Below, piece after piece: positions 7,062 to 7,422 of a stretch of 7,422 bases of DNA. Position 1 is the stretch's first letter; every line of letters starts with the position of its first letter. The position numbers were made by a program, and so were the translations under genes. Source of the stretch: an uncultured Lentisphaeria bacterium (lineage in GTDB: Bacteria; Verrucomicrobiota; Lentisphaeria; Victivallales; Victivallaceae). The notes below the pieces were generated by a model. That model saw only the letters and a program-made list of their open reading frames with translations. It did not search any database and was not told where the DNA came from. The stretch spans positions 1 through 7,422 of the forward strand of contig CAIJKT010000204.1 in the NCBI GenBank assembly GCA_903821255.1, given 5' to 3'.

Positions 7062-7422
7062 TCAGCCTTTTGACTCGAGCCGGAAGCGCGCGGGAGTGGT
7101 TTGCAGAACATCCCGGAAGATTTTGTGCAGCCGCTGGGCATCGCAGAAACCGGCCTGGACGGCAACGCTTTCGATTTTCATCTCTGTTTCGCGCAACAGC
7201 CGGCAGGCGGTTTCGAGCCGCATATCCTGCAGTAACTGGCCTGGAGATGTTCCTATTTTCCGGTTCATCAACTTGCGCAGCCCGGAATCGGAGATGCACA
7301 CCGTCCTGGCAATATCAGCTACCGAGATATCGGCGGTGTGATTTTTCCGGATGAATTCCACCGCCTTTGCCACAATCGGGTTTCCGGTGGCCAGAACATC
7401 GGTGCTTTTGCGGACGATCGGC
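7062..7422 (-). CDS. C-terminal part of an AraC-family, XylR-like transcription regulator (5' end outside window)
   Basis: The frame is open to the window edge, giving the last 119 residues; the GTG at 7373 is internal. Residues 19-115 form an AraC-type DNA-binding domain. Helix-turn-helix 1 spans about 33-57 (ISVADIAR then SGLRKLMNRKIG), and helix-turn-helix 2 spans about 82-106 (IESVAVQAGF then LHKIFRDVL), closed by TPARFR. The preceding linker RKSTDVLATGNPIVAKAVEFI (4-24) resembles the junction in XylR-type proteins, where a LacI-like periplasmic-binding-protein sensor joins the AraC domain. A sugar-sensing domain outside the window is therefore predicted. The gene is convergent with the URO-D-like gene, with 9 nt between the stops and no obvious shared terminator. 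It probably controls this locus, perhaps through the repeats near 4149-4213, but that link is inferred. Confidence 0.85.
   Translation of the reverse strand, partial: PIVRKSTDVLATGNPIVAKAVEFIRKNHTADISVADIARTVCISDSGLRKLMNRKIGTSPGQLLQDMRLETACRLLRETEMKIESVAVQAGFCDAQRLHKIFRDVLQTTPARFRLESKG

Noticed and set aside
7053..7073. Possible two-way terminator between the convergent genes
   Set aside because: Only a 9-bp CTGA-T-TCAG palindrome is present (7057-7065), too short and without flanking A or T tracts to act as a terminator.

Overview
The window reads as a carbohydrate-utilisation locus of a bacterium with moderately high GC. Five genes run left to right and one regulator gene faces them from the right edge. 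The set of genes is a secreted clan GH-A glycosidase, a GH36-type enzyme, a GH2 beta-glucuronidase-like enzyme, a uroporphyrinogen-decarboxylase (URO-D) superfamily protein and a XylR-like regulator. This mix is reminiscent of Lentisphaerota/Victivallales and related PVC-group bacteria, where URO-D-like proteins are often found beside glycosidases. That taxonomic guess rests on gene content only; the window has no rRNA or other marker gene.

Layout. Positions 2-331 hold the 3' end of a gene that starts before the window. It appears to encode tandem carbohydrate-binding-like beta-sandwich modules, and the last one ends unusually early. After a 97-nt gap, 429-2030 encodes an exported GH51/GH39-like glycosidase. 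Sixteen nt later, 2047-4110 encodes a GH36-type alpha-galactosidase-like enzyme without a signal peptide. A 137-nt AT-rich gap (4111-4247) follows, with a strong sigma70-type promoter and several short direct and inverted repeats. It drives 4248-5936 (GH2 beta-glucuronidase-like, with the glucuronate-recognising NxK motif) and, 36 nt further on, 5973-7052 (URO-D/corrinoid-methyltransferase-like protein). Nine nt after that gene, the convergent gene at 7062-7422 (minus strand, 5' end outside the window) encodes the double helix-turn-helix of an AraC-type protein. Its linker resembles the XylR group, in which a LacI-like sugar-sensing domain precedes the AraC domain.

How they may work together (inference): the exported GH51/39-like enzyme trims side chains from a plant or host glycan outside the cytoplasm. 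Imported oligosaccharides are then split in the cytoplasm by the GH36-type enzyme and the beta-glucuronidase-like enzyme. Arabinose-, galactose- and glucuronate-bearing glycans such as arabinogalactan proteins fit the set. The URO-D-like protein raises the possibility of methyl-group removal from a methylated sugar (for example 4-O-methyl-glucuronate) or another methyl transfer linked to the pathway; this is a hypothesis only. The XylR-like protein is the natural candidate for sensing a product and controlling the promoter at 4181-4208. No transporter, tRNA, rRNA, CRISPR array or mobile element is visible.
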